Positions 46,005 through 55,346 of a stretch of DNA of 64,000 bases are shown here, piece by piece. The notes below the pieces were generated by a model that ran no database searches, had not been told where the DNA came from, and saw nothing but the letters and a program-made list of their open reading frames with translations. The stretch covers positions 4,340,001-4,404,000 of the forward strand of contig NZ_CP016428.1 of the NCBI RefSeq assembly GCF_001693385.1, given 5' to 3'. Made by a program: the position numbers and the translations under genes. Every line of letters starts with the position of its first letter. Within the stretch, counting starts at the first letter, position 1. The stretch is from Bradyrhizobium icense. GTDB lineage: Bacteria > Pseudomonadota > Alphaproteobacteria > Rhizobiales > Xanthobacteraceae.

Positions 46005-49000
46005 CTACTGCATCCCCTCGGTGGCGCCGGCGACTGTGGGTCCGGGCGGCCCTGGGTCCGGTACCGCCTTCTCGATTTTGCGATTGATCCGGTCGAGCGC
46101 CAGGTAGATCACCGGCGTCGTATAGAGCGTCAGCAACTGGCTCAGCAGCAAGCCGCCGATGATGGAGATGCCGAGCGGAAAGCGCAATTCTGCGCCGGTG
46201 CCGCTTTCGATCGCCAGCGGCAGCGCGCCGAACAGTGCGGCGAGCGTCGTCATCATGATCGGACGGAAGCGCAGCAGGCACGCCTGCACGATCGCATCCC
46301 TGGGCGACATGCCCTGATGCCGTTCGGCTTCAAGCGCGAAGTCGATCATCATGATCGCGTTCTTCTTGACGATGCCCATCAACAGGATGATGCCGATCAG
46401 GCCGATCACCGACAGGTCCTGCCCGAACAGCATCAGCGCGAGAATGGCGCCGACGCCGGCGGACGGCAGTGTCGAGAGAATGGTGATCGGGTGAATGTAG
46501 CTCTCGTAGAGCACGCCGAGCACGATGTAGATGGTGACGATCGCGGCCAGGATGAGCCATGGCTGGCCGGCGAGCGATTTGGAGAATTCGGCCGCATCGC
46601 CCGAGTAGACGCCGACGATGCTGCCGGGCATGCCGATCCTGGTCTCGATCTGCTTGACCGCCGCGACGGCATCGCCCAACGCCTCGCCGGGGGCGAGGTT
46701 GAAACTGAGCGACACCGCCGGAAACTGCGCGAGATGCGAGATCGCCAGCGGCGCGGTGGTGCGGGTCAGCGTCGCCACCGCCGACAGCGGCACCTGGGCG
46801 CCGGGCGCGCCGGCGGTCGTGCTCGCGGCCCCCGGGAGATAGAGTTTCGACAGGATCGACGGATCGCGCTGGTACATCGGCATCGCCTCCAGCACCACGC
46901 GATACTGGTTGGCCTGGCCGTAGATCGTCGAAATCTGCCGCTGCGCAAAGGCGTCGTTGAGGGTGTCGTTGACCGCCTGGAGGCTGACGCCGAGCTGGCC
47001 CGCGCGTTGACGATCGATGTTGAGCGCGGCGCGCAAGCCGCCCTCCTGCGCTTCCGACGAGACGTCGCGGAACAGCGGATCCCGGCGCATCTCGGCAACG
47101 AGCTTCTGCGACCACAGCGATACCTGGGCGGCATCGGTGCCGGTCAGCGTATACTGGTATTGCGAGCGGCTCGACTGGGTGGAAATCTGCACGTCCTGCA
47201 CCGGCTGGAAATAGATCGTCATGCCGGGAATCTTCGCCGTGCGCTGTTTCAGCCGGTCGACCACGACGGAAATATCATCGTGCCGCTCGCCGCGCGGCCT
47301 CAGCGTCATCACCAGGCGCCCAACATTCGTGGTCGGATTGACCGAGCCGGCCCCGATCACGGAAACCACGCCGATCACGTCCGGATCGGCCTGGATCGCC
47401 GCCGCCGCCGTCGCCTGCCGGCTTTGCATCTCGGCAAAGGAAACATCCGGGCCGGCCTCGGTCACCGCAGTGATTGACGCGGTGTCCTGCAGCGGCAGAA
47501 AGCCCTTCGGCGCGATCACATACATGAAGAGCGTCGCGGCGATGGTGGCGAAAGTCAGGGCCAACGTCGCGCGCTGGCGCTGCAGCACCCACAGCAGCGT
47601 GCGATGGTAGAAGGCGACCATGCGGTCGATGAAGCGGCTGACGGCGGCAAGCCCCGGGACCGTCATCTCTTCCCCGACGTGCTTCAAGAGTCGCGAACAC
47701 ATCATCGGCGTCAGCGTCAGCGACACGATCGCCGAGGTCACGACCGCGATTGTCAGAGTGAGCGCAAATTCGCGGAACATGCGCCCGACCAGCCCGGACA
47801 TGAACAATAGCGGGATGAACACCGCGATGAGCGACACCGTCAGCGAGATCACGGTGAAGCCGATTTCGCTGGCGCCCTTCAGCGATGCCTCCATCACCGA
47901 TTCGCCGTCTTCCATGTGGCGGACGATGTTCTCGATCATGACGATGGCGTCGTCGACCACGAAGCCGGTTCCGATCGTCAGCGCCATCAGCGACAGATTG
48001 TCGAGGCTGAAGCCGCAGAAATACATGATGCCGAAGCTCGTGATCAGCGACAGCGGCAGCGCCACGCCCGCGATCATGGTCGCGCGCAACGACCGCAGGA
48101 ACAGCAGCACCACCAGCGTAACCAGCACCACGGAAAGGATCAGCGTGAACTGCACGTCACGCACCGAGGCGCGAATGGTGACGGTCCGGTCCGAAACGAT
48201 GTTCAGATTGACGCCGGCCGGGATCGCGCGCTGAACCTTGGGAAGTTCCTCGCGGATCTGCCGAACAACTTCGATGACGTTGGCGCCGGGCTGCCGCTGG
48301 ATGTCGATGATGACCGCCGGCGTGCCCTGATACCAGCCGCCGGTCCGGTCGTTTTCCAGTCCGTCGATGATGATGGCGACGTCGCCAATCGTGACCGGCG
48401 AGCCGTTGCGGTAGGCGATGATGATCGGCTTGTAAGCCTCCGCCGCCGCGATCTGGTCGTTGGCCGCGATGGTGTAGGCCTGCTGTGCGCCGTCGAGCGA
48501 TCCTTTCGGCCCGGAGACGTTGGCGCCCGCGATGGCGTTACGCAGATCTTCCATCGAAATGCCGTAGGCCGCGAGCCGCGCCAGATCGGCCTGCACCCGC
48601 ACCGCAGGCTTGAGCCCGCCGAGGATGGCAACGCGCCCGACGCCGGAAATCTGGCTGAGCCGCTGGCCGAGGATCGTGTCGGCGATGTCGCTCATGGCGC
48701 GCAGCGAAATCGTCTCCGATGTCAGCGCCAGTGTCAGGACCGGCGCATCCGCCGGGTTGACCTTGGCGTAAGTCGGCGGATACGGCAGGTTCCTTGGCAG
48801 GATTCCTGCCGCGGCATTGATAGCGGCCTGCACGTCCTGGGTAGCGCCGTCGATATCGCGGTTGAGGTCGAACTGCAGCGAGATCTGGCTGACGCCGAAC
48901 GAAGAGGTCGACTGCATCGAGGACAGCGAGGGAATCTGCCCGAGCTGGCGCTCTAGCGGCGCCGTGATGAGCGAGGCGACCACGTCGGGGCTGGCGCCCG

Positions 49001-49154
49001 GCAGTTGCGTCGTCACCTGCACGGTCGGGAAATCGACCTGCGGCAGCGCCGAAACCGGCAGCGCCCAATAGCCGAGCGCGCCGCCGATCATCAGCGCGAT
49101 CCCCAGTAGCGAGGTCGCGATCGGCCGGCGGATGAACGGTTCGGAGACGCTCAT
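46005..49154 (-). CDS. mdtB: RND efflux pump inner-membrane subunit (MdtB-like)
   Basis: First of two pump subunits, 1049 residues. It begins SEPFIRRPIATSLLGIALM and carries the proton-relay Asp pair in GFVVDDAIVMIENIV and the TM11-12 motif TTLAALFGALPLAIESGTG. Overall similarity to the next pump is evident in the same motifs at the same places, consistent with an ancient duplication. It starts 48 bases after the adaptor gene. Probable substrates by analogy with MdtABC are bile-salt-like or plant-derived amphiphiles and antibiotics, but this is inference. Confidence 0.94.
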   Translation of the reverse strand: MSVSEPFIRRPIATSLLGIALMIGGALGYWALPVSALPQVDFPTVQVTTQLPGASPDVVASLITAPLERQLGQIPSLSSMQSTSSFGVSQISLQFDLNRDIDGATQDVQAAINAAAGILPRNLPYPPTYAKVNPADAPVLTLALTSETISLRAMSDIADTILGQRLSQISGVGRVAILGGLKPAVRVQADLARLAAYGISMEDLRNAIAGANVSGPKGSLDGAQQAYTIAANDQIAAAEAYKPIIIAYRNGSPVTIGDVAIIIDGLENDRTGGWYQGTPAVIIDIQRQPGANVIEVVRQIREELPKVQRAIPAGVNLNIVSDRTVTIRASVRDVQFTLILSVVLVTLVVLLFLRSLRATMIAGVALPLSLITSFGIMYFCGFSLDNLSLMALTIGTGFVVDDAIVMIENIVRHMEDGESVMEASLKGASEIGFTVISLTVSLIAVFIPLLFMSGLVGRMFREFALTLTIAVVTSAIVSLTLTPMMCSRLLKHVGEEMTVPGLAAVSRFIDRMVAFYHRTLLWVLQRQRATLALTFATIAATLFMYVIAPKGFLPLQDTASITAVTEAGPDVSFAEMQSRQATAAAAIQADPDVIGVVSVIGAGSVNPTTNVGRLVMTLRPRGERHDDISVVVDRLKQRTAKIPGMTIYFQPVQDVQISTQSSRSQYQYTLTGTDAAQVSLWSQKLVAEMRRDPLFRDVSSEAQEGGLRAALNIDRQRAGQLGVSLQAVNDTLNDAFAQRQISTIYGQANQYRVVLEAMPMYQRDPSILSKLYLPGAASTTAGAPGAQVPLSAVATLTRTTAPLAISHLAQFPAVSLSFNLAPGEALGDAVAAVKQIETRIGMPGSIVGVYSGDAAEFSKSLAGQPWLILAAIVTIYIVLGVLYESYIHPITILSTLPSAGVGAILALMLFGQDLSVIGLIGIILLMGIVKKNAIMMIDFALEAERHQGMSPRDAIVQACLLRFRPIMMTTLAALFGALPLAIESGTGAELRFPLGISIIGGLLLSQLLTLYTTPVIYLALDRINRKIEKAVPDPGPPGPTVAGATEGMQ

Positions 49155-49202
49155 GGTTGCGTGCTCACTTTACGAATTCATTTCAGGCGTGCGGCGCATC
49201 GA

Positions 49203-50603
49203 TCATGGCTGCGACTTCGCCGCGCCGCGCGCTGGCTCGGCCGGTGCCGGGCCGGTTTGTCCCTTCTGATCGCCCTCGCCGCGCTCGCGCTTGCCGCGGC
49301 GTTCGCCGTCCTTGCCCTGACCTTCGCCGGCTTGGCCTTCCTTAACCGGACCTGCCCTTGCATCGGGGCTGCGGCTGCGCTTGCGCGGCGCGATGTCGGC
49401 GGTTGGCGCCCGGTCATCGGTACCAATCAAGACCTTGGCGCCGTCGGACAGATTGGCAAAGCCGGTGGTCACGACGCGGTCGGAGGTGGTGAGGCCGCTC
49501 GCAATGACCGCGTCGTTTTCGTTCTGCTGCGTCACCACGACCGGCTTTGCGGTCGCAACATTGTCGGGGCCGATCACATAGCTGAAAGTCCCGACCGGAC
49601 CGCGCTGCACCGCCGAGCTCGGCACCACGATCGCCTTCTCCAGCGTTTCGACCTTCAGCCGCACATTGACGAACTGTCCGGGCCAGAGCTGGAATTTGGC
49701 GTTGGGAAACTCCGCCTTCAGCCTCAGCGTGCCGGTGGTCGGATCGACCTGGTTGTCGATGCCTTTGAGCGTACCGGTGTCGATGACGGTCACCCCGTCA
49801 TTGCCGAACACGTCCACCGTCAGCACACCTTTGGCGGCGGCAGCGTTGACCCGCACGATCTGCTGCTGCGGCAGGCTGAACTGCACCGCGATCGGCTGCA
49901 GTTGGGTGATGATGACGAGGCCGGTGACGTCGGAGGCGCGGATGATGTTGCCCTGGTCGACCTGGCGCAGGCCGGCGCGCCCGGACAACGGCGCGATGAC
50001 TTTGGTATAGCCGAGCATCGCCTTGGCATTGTCGATCGCGGCCTGGTCGGCCTGCACCAGCGCTTCCTGCTGGGCGACCACAGCGCGCTGCGTATCCGCC
50101 TGCTGCTTGGAGCCGGCATTTGACGCGGCGAGCTGCTGATATCGGGCCAGATCGAGCTTCTGGTTGGCGAGCAGCGCCTCGTCCTGTGCCTTCTTCGCCA
50201 CCGCCTGATCGTACTGCGCCTGGTAGATCACGGGGTCGATCTCGGCCAGCACGTCGCCCTGCTTGACGTCCTGGCCCTCGACGAAGTTCACCTTGATCAG
50301 CTTGCCGTCGACCTGCGCGCGCACCGTCACCGTGTTCAGCGCGCGGACCGAACCCACGGCATCGAGATAGACCGGGACGTCCTGCGTGCGGGGCATCGCC
50401 GCCAGCACCGGCACCGGGAGATCGGGACGTGCGCCGGGCCCGCCACGGCCAGTCTGTTTCTGCTGAAACGCGTTCCAGCCGAGATAGCCGAGACCGCCGA
50501 GAATCAACAGCGTGATCGAGAGCGACACCATCCGCCGGCCAATGCCGAGCGCGACGCGCTTGCCCGCCGTCTTCGGGGCTTCTACTTCCGGCTTAAAGAG
50601 CAT
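49203..50603 (-). CDS. mdtA: RND periplasmic adaptor subunit (MdtA/HlyD-like)
   Basis: Membrane-fusion protein linking pump and outer-membrane channel, 466 residues. It has an N-terminal membrane anchor (MVSLSITLLILGGLGYLGW), the barrel-sandwich lipoyl half-motif (GSVRALNTVTVRAQVDGKL, IKVNFVEGQDVKQGDVLAEI), a helical hairpin and the second half-motif (VIAPLSGRAGLRQVDQGNII). The C-terminal 80 residues are a long disordered, Lys/Arg/Gly/Pro-rich tail, longer than in MdtA. The start at 50603 overlaps the upstream lipoprotein gene by 11 bases, showing tight coupling. Confidence 0.92.
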   Translation of the reverse strand: MLFKPEVEAPKTAGKRVALGIGRRMVSLSITLLILGGLGYLGWNAFQQKQTGRGGPGARPDLPVPVLAAMPRTQDVPVYLDAVGSVRALNTVTVRAQVDGKLIKVNFVEGQDVKQGDVLAEIDPVIYQAQYDQAVAKKAQDEALLANQKLDLARYQQLAASNAGSKQQADTQRAVVAQQEALVQADQAAIDNAKAMLGYTKVIAPLSGRAGLRQVDQGNIIRASDVTGLVIITQLQPIAVQFSLPQQQIVRVNAAAAKGVLTVDVFGNDGVTVIDTGTLKGIDNQVDPTTGTLRLKAEFPNAKFQLWPGQFVNVRLKVETLEKAIVVPSSAVQRGPVGTFSYVIGPDNVATAKPVVVTQQNENDAVIASGLTTSDRVVTTGFANLSDGAKVLIGTDDRAPTADIAPRKRSRSPDARAGPVKEGQAGEGQGKDGERRGKRERGEGDQKGQTGPAPAEPARGAAKSQP

Positions 50604-52080
50604 CGACCGGCCTTTCCATCCTTGGCTCCCAGCCGCCCCCCAGCGCCTGATAGAGACTGACGATTGCCAACAGCCGGGCCAGTTGGGCCTGCGACAGCGC
50701 ATCCTCAGCCTGGAACAGCGTCAGTTGCGTATTTAGCACAGTTACGATGTCGGCAGTCCCGGCCCGTAGCTGCTGCTCCGACAATTCAAACGCCCGCCGC
50801 GACGACGCCACGACCTCGCGCTGCAGCCGTAGCCTCTCCGTGGTCTGGCGGATCGACACCAGGGCATTGTCGACATCGGCAAAGGCCTGCACCACGGTCT
50901 TGCGGTAGGTCTGCAGCAGCTCGTCCTGCCGCGCCTTGGTGAACTCGAAATTTCCGAGGATCCTGCCGCCGTCGAAGATCGGCTGGGTCAGGCTGCCGAC
51001 CATGCTGAAGAACGCGGCCTGCGGCTGAAACAGCGACGTCAGCGCCGAGCTCTGATAGCCGCCCTGCCCGGTCAGTTGAATGCTCGGAAAGAACTGCGCG
51101 CGGGCGCTGCCGACATTGGCGGTGGCCGAGGCAAGCTGCGCTTCCTGGCGGCGGATATCAGGGCGTTGCGTCAGCAACTCGGAAGGCAGGCCGGGTGTGA
51201 CGCGCGGCGTGGCGATCTGGTTGAGCGATCCGCCTTTGACGCGTACGGCTTCCGGCGGCCGCGACACCAGGGTGGCCAGCGCGTTGATGTTCTGGTCGAG
51301 CGTTTGCCGCAGCGGCGGCACCAGCGCGCGCTGGTTGGCCAGCACGCTTTCCTGTTGCGCGACATCGAGGTCGGTACCGGTGCCGGCGCTGAAGCGCTCC
51401 TTGATGGCGTTCAGAATGCGCTCCGCGCTGGCGATGTTCCGCTGCGCGGTGCGAATCCGGTCCTGCGCCGCCAGCACCTGGAAGTAGGCATTGGCGACCG
51501 TCGTCAGCGTGGTCAGCGCGATGACGTCGCGGTCAAAGCGGTTGGCAACCGCCGTCTCTTCCGCTGCCTGGGCAGCGTCGCGATTCTTGCCCCAGAAATC
51601 CAGCTCGTAGCTGGCGCTGAGCGAGGCCGAGTAATTGACCACCTCGCGGCCGCCAATGGACAGGCCGCTGGCGCTCGATCCGGAGGTTCGGGAATAGGCT
51701 TCCTGACCCGTGCCGCTGAGGGTGGGCAGCAACGCCGCACCCGCGATTCGCGCCTGCGCGTCGGCCTGCTTGAACCGCGCGGTGGCGGCTGCAATGTCCA
51801 GATTGACGGTCTGCGCCTCCTCCATCAGGACCGTCAGTTCGCGCGAACGGAAGCCACGCCACCAGTCGAGCGTCGGCGGCGCGTCCGCGGGCTTCGAAAG
51901 CCGGGCCGCCTTGTAGCCTTCGGGAATGTCGAGCGCGGGATCGGGAAGATCCTTGGTCAGGATGCAGCCTGCTGAACTGACGACGAGGCCAATCACGGCA
52001 AACGATCGCGCCAGCCGCTTGCCGCCCGGAACGAGAATGGGCCGACCTTTGATCGCAGCCGTTGCAATTCGCTGGGTCAC
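50593..52080 (-). CDS. NodT/OprM-type outer-membrane efflux lipoprotein
   Basis: Outer-membrane channel of the tripartite system, 495 residues. A lipoprotein signal is visible: basic start, hydrophobic FAVIGLVVSSAGC with lipid-carrying Cys39. The body shows paired efflux-channel repeats: LLPTLSGTGQEAYSRT and FSAGTGTDLDVAQQES in the first half, FFPSIQLTGQGGYQ and LRAGTADIVTVLNTQLTLFQ in the second. It is the first gene of the five-gene operon ending in the DTW gene. Placing the channel first is common in rhizobial NodT-type operons. Confidence 0.93.
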   Translation of the reverse strand: MTQRIATAAIKGRPILVPGGKRLARSFAVIGLVVSSAGCILTKDLPDPALDIPEGYKAARLSKPADAPPTLDWWRGFRSRELTVLMEEAQTVNLDIAAATARFKQADAQARIAGAALLPTLSGTGQEAYSRTSGSSASGLSIGGREVVNYSASLSASYELDFWGKNRDAAQAAEETAVANRFDRDVIALTTLTTVANAYFQVLAAQDRIRTAQRNIASAERILNAIKERFSAGTGTDLDVAQQESVLANQRALVPPLRQTLDQNINALATLVSRPPEAVRVKGGSLNQIATPRVTPGLPSELLTQRPDIRRQEAQLASATANVGSARAQFFPSIQLTGQGGYQSSALTSLFQPQAAFFSMVGSLTQPIFDGGRILGNFEFTKARQDELLQTYRKTVVQAFADVDNALVSIRQTTERLRLQREVVASSRRAFELSEQQLRAGTADIVTVLNTQLTLFQAEDALSQAQLARLLAIVSLYQALGGGWEPRMERPVDAL

Positions 52081-52559
52081 ACCCGTTCTCCACCGGGCAA
52101 ATCCCGGCCCGGCGCAATTCGAGCGCGTCTCCTGATGGGCTGCGATACGTTCACGGGGGTGATGCTTCCGTTGGATCCGAACCCGATATTAGCCTTGCGA
52201 TCAGCACGCGGACAGCCCCGCGCGGCCCCTCGCCGATCGTGCGTTCAGGTGCGCAAACGGACGCCAAAGAGCACGCTTCCCCTTGTTTTATAGGGTGTGG
52301 AACGATGTCGGGACGCCACAGGACAGCCGAATTCTTACGAAGATTTCATGGGGTTTTTCCCCTGTTCTAAGCGTCCCGAATCCGGCCCGCGGAAGCCGAA
52401 GGGACTCCTGTGGCCAATTTGAAACTCCGGGAACAGCCCCTGTATCTCGCCGCGAGCAACGGATAGCCAAACATGCGGGTCGCGGCGGTGGCTACGGGAA
52501 TCAGCGGGAACGCTGCGGCCGTGCCCAGAAGCGGCTCCCGAAAATTCGTCGCATCTGAT
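52081..52559. other. 479-bp intergenic region upstream of the RND operon
   Basis: Divergent region between the RND operon and the DUF1365 remnant. The right half may contain the decayed N-terminal part of the DUF1365 gene, but no frame is recognisable. No regulator gene for the efflux operon is present here, and I see no clear operator. Confidence 0.3.
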
Positions 52560-52795
52560 TCTGCGGCGCATGGACCGGATACGGAGCGCGTCCAATTGCG
52601 AATTCTGGAAACCAATCGCGAAGGCCCTGCTAGCTCTGCAACCATCATTGGCGGCCACCGCACGCTCAACACCAAGGGGTAGCTGCGCGCATTTCTCACT
52701 CTACCGCTGGCACGATCAAGATCCTGGCGGCGATCCACTGGGAGGCGCTGCGGCTCTGGCTCAAGGGCGTGCGGCTAGTCCGTAGCCTGCAATAC
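52560..52795 (+). pseudogene. Remnant of a DUF1365 gene
   Basis: Three pieces in order match the C-terminal end of DUF1365 proteins. RVQLRILETNREG with SATIIGGHRTLNTKG runs in one frame to a TAG at 52680-52682. The same frame continues past the stop as LRAFLTLPLA. A one-base slip near 52711 then gives TIKILAAIHWEALRLWLKG, the typical family ending. The stop and frameshift show a dead gene; the N-terminal two thirds are no longer recognisable. In related genomes DUF1365 genes often directly precede the CFA-synthase-type methyltransferase, as here. Confidence 0.7.
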
Positions 52796-52918
52796 CGGCT
52801 TGGCGACCGGGAAAAGCAACGATTATACTTCGCCGGCGTTGTCCACCCGTGCCAACGATTGAAGCAGGGTCGATCGGCCATGCGAAGCCCGGGTAAACCG
52901 CAATTCGATGGATCGCAC

Positions 52919-54148
52919 ATGCCCGAGTTGATTTCGGTCACATCGGAAACTGTAGACGCGACGTTTCCGGAATTGCCCCGCATGGTCCGGCTGGCGCTGG
53001 GCTTTGGTTCAAAGCTGCAACACGGCACGCTCGACGTGACACTGGCCGACGGCCGCGTGGTCCGGTTGGGCGGCAACGGGCCGGGTCCTGCCGCCGCGAT
53101 GAAGATTTACGATTACGGCTTTGCCTCGCGGCTCTTGCGCGGCGGCGACATCGGCATTGCGGAAGCCTATCTGCGCGGCGAATGGGACACGCCCGATCTC
53201 ACGCAATTCCTCTATCTGTTCTGCGTCAACCAGGACTGGATGCAGACGATGCTGGTTGCCAATCCACTGACGCGCACGTTCCAGGCGGTCAGGCATTGGC
53301 TCAACCGCAACACAAAGCGGCAGGCCCGCCGCAACATCTATGCGCATTACGACATCGGCAACGCCTTCTATTCGGCGTGGCTCGATCCGAGCATGACCTA
53401 TTCGTCGGCCTTGTTCGAGGACGACACGCCCGACCTGACGGCTGCGCAACACAACAAATACCGCCGGCTCGCCGAGGCCATCGATCTGCGGCCAGGCCAG
53501 AAGCTTTTGGAGATCGGCTGCGGATGGGGCGGCTTCGCCGAATATGCCGCCAAGACGTTCGGCGCCAAGGTGGTCGGGCTCACCATCAGCAAGGAACAGC
53601 GCGATTTCGCACAGGCGCGCATTCAGAACGCCGGACTCAGCGATAGGGTCGAGATCAAGCTCAGGGATTATCGCGACGAGCGCGACCGCTATGACCGGAT
53701 CGCCTCGATCGAGATGATCGAGGCGGTCGGCGAGCAATTCTGGCCGAAATACTTTTCACAGTTGCGCGACCGCCTGCTGCCCGGTGGGCTCGCCGGCATC
53801 CAGGCCATCACCATCCAGGACAGCCTGTTCCAGGCCTATCGCCGCGAAGTCGATTTCATCCAGCGCTACGTCTTTCCGGGCGGCATGCTGCCTTCGCCGC
53901 AGATCCTGAAGACGCTCGGCGAGCGCTTCGGCGTTCCAGTCATCCGCGAACGCATCTTTGGGCAAGATTATGCCAAGACGCTCGCGATCTGGCGAAGCAA
54001 TTTCCGCGCGGCCTGGCCGAACCTGACGCCGTCGGGTTTCGACGATCGCTTCCGGCGGCTGTGGGAGTATTACCTCGCCTATTGCGAGGCCGGTTTCCTG
54101 TCCGGAAATATCGACGTGCGCCAGGTGGTGTTTGCGAAATCGGGCTGA
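52919..54148 (+). CDS. cfa: Cyclopropane-fatty-acyl-phospholipid synthase-type methyltransferase
   Basis: SAM-dependent enzyme acting on unsaturated membrane phospholipid chains, 409 residues. The N-terminal lipid-binding part holds IAEAYLRGEWDTPDLTQF. The Rossmann part holds the SAM loop LLEIGCGWGGFAEYA, the region HYDIGNAFYSAWLD before MTYSSALF, and the catalytic-site EMIEAVGEQFWPKYF and GGLAGIQAITIQD. I start at MPELISVTSE (52919) from memory of family members; the frame is open to a GTG at 52769 that lies inside the DUF1365 remnant. Loss of DUF1365 may have left this gene without its original partner. Confidence 0.92.
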   Translation: MPELISVTSETVDATFPELPRMVRLALGFGSKLQHGTLDVTLADGRVVRLGGNGPGPAAAMKIYDYGFASRLLRGGDIGIAEAYLRGEWDTPDLTQFLYLFCVNQDWMQTMLVANPLTRTFQAVRHWLNRNTKRQARRNIYAHYDIGNAFYSAWLDPSMTYSSALFEDDTPDLTAAQHNKYRRLAEAIDLRPGQKLLEIGCGWGGFAEYAAKTFGAKVVGLTISKEQRDFAQARIQNAGLSDRVEIKLRDYRDERDRYDRIASIEMIEAVGEQFWPKYFSQLRDRLLPGGLAGIQAITIQDSLFQAYRREVDFIQRYVFPGGMLPSPQILKTLGERFGVPVIRERIFGQDYAKTLAIWRSNFRAAWPNLTPSGFDDRFRRLWEYYLAYCEAGFLSGNIDVRQVVFAKSG

Positions 54149-54238
54149 CCGCCCCGCTCCAACGCCGGCTTGTATGGCTGGCGGCCCTCCTTTAGGGTCG
54201 CCTAACGATTAGGCAAACAAACCGGCGATTTCAAAGAC

Positions 54239-55279
54239 ATGGCCTTCAACAAAGACGTCATCGAAGCGATCGGCAACACGCCCCTCATCAAGCTGAAGCA
54301 CGCTTCCGAAGCGACCGGCTGCACCATTCTCGGCAAGGCCGAATTCATGAATCCCGGCCAGTCGGTCAAGGACCGCGCCGGCAAATGGATGATCCTCGAA
54401 GCCGAAAAGCGCGGCGACCTCAAGCCGGGCGGGCTCGTGGTGGAATCAACCGCCGGCAACACCGGCATCGGGCTCGCCGTGGTCGCCAGCGCCCGCGGTT
54501 ACCGGACGCTGATCCTGATCCCGGAAACGCAGAGCCAGGAAAAGAAGGACATGCTGCGGCTGTGCGGCGCCGAGCTCGTCGAGGTGCCGGCGCTACCCTA
54601 CTCCAATCCGAACAACTATCAGCACGTCGGGCGGCGGCTCGCCGCTCAGCTTCGCAAGACCGAACCGAACGGCGTCCTGTTCGCCGACCAGTGGAACAAT
54701 CTCGACAACGCCAAGGCGCACTACGAATCCACCGGACCCGAGATCTGGGAGCAGACCGGTGGCACGGTCGACGGCTTTATCTGCTCGGTCGGCACCGGCG
54801 GCACGCTCGCGGGCGCCAGCCGCTTTCTGAAGGAGAAGAACGAGGACATCGTGACCGCCTGCGCCGATCCGCACGGCTTTGCGATGTACGAGCTGTTCAA
54901 GCATGGTCAGGCAAAGTCGACGCCAGGCGACTCGATCACCGAAGGCATCGGGCTCGGCCGCGTCACGCCTATCGTCGAGACCGCAAAGGTCGATGACGCT
55001 TTCCTGATTTCCGACGAGGAAGCCGTAACGGTGATCTACGAATTGCTCGAGCAGGAAGGCCTGTGCCTCGGCGGCTCCACCGGCATCAACGTGGCGGGCG
55101 CGATCCGGCTTGCAAAACAGCTCGGACCCGGCAAGACCATCGTCACCATCCTTGCCGACTCCGGCGGCCGCTATCAGTCAAAGCTGTTCAATCCGGCATT
55201 CATGCGCTCGAAGAACCTGCCGGTGCCGGCATGGCTGGAGAAGCACACCAAGATCGACGTCCCGTTCGAGAAGGTTTAG
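54239..55279 (+). CDS. cysK: Cysteine synthase A
   Basis: PLP enzyme making cysteine from O-acetylserine and sulfide, 346 residues. The cofactor lysine is Lys44 in NPGQSVKDRAGKWM, the substrate loop is ESTAGNTGIGLA, and the PLP-phosphate loop is VGTGGTLAG. It is longer than E. coli CysK (about 323) mainly at the C-terminus (LPVPAWLEKHTKIDVPFEKV). Single gene, 90 bp after cfa on the same strand, convergent with aapP. Confidence 0.95.
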   Translation: MAFNKDVIEAIGNTPLIKLKHASEATGCTILGKAEFMNPGQSVKDRAGKWMILEAEKRGDLKPGGLVVESTAGNTGIGLAVVASARGYRTLILIPETQSQEKKDMLRLCGAELVEVPALPYSNPNNYQHVGRRLAAQLRKTEPNGVLFADQWNNLDNAKAHYESTGPEIWEQTGGTVDGFICSVGTGGTLAGASRFLKEKNEDIVTACADPHGFAMYELFKHGQAKSTPGDSITEGIGLGRVTPIVETAKVDDAFLISDEEAVTVIYELLEQEGLCLGGSTGINVAGAIRLAKQLGPGKTIVTILADSGGRYQSKLFNPAFMRSKNLPVPAWLEKHTKIDVPFEKV

Positions 55280-55289
55280 AAGGCGACTG

Positions 55290-55328
55290 GGCGAATGGCG
55301 AATGGAGTTCCCCTATTCGCCATTCGCC
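55290..55328. terminator. Bidirectional terminator/inverted repeat between cysK and aapP
   Basis: Perfect 14-bp inverted repeat GGCGAATGGCGAAT (55290-55303) and its complement (55315-55328) with an 11-base loop; each arm itself repeats GGCGAAT twice. A further CATTCGCCA copy follows. It sits between two convergent genes, so it can serve both. No T-run, so rho-independence is uncertain. Confidence 0.6.
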
Positions 55329-55346
55329 ACTCCCCATTCGCCATCT

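Noticed and set aside
44256..47477. Two long plus-strand frames (457 and 583 codons) opposite the RND pump genes
   Set aside because: Antisense shadows with low-complexity Arg/Asp/His composition; the minus-strand pump genes explain the DNA.
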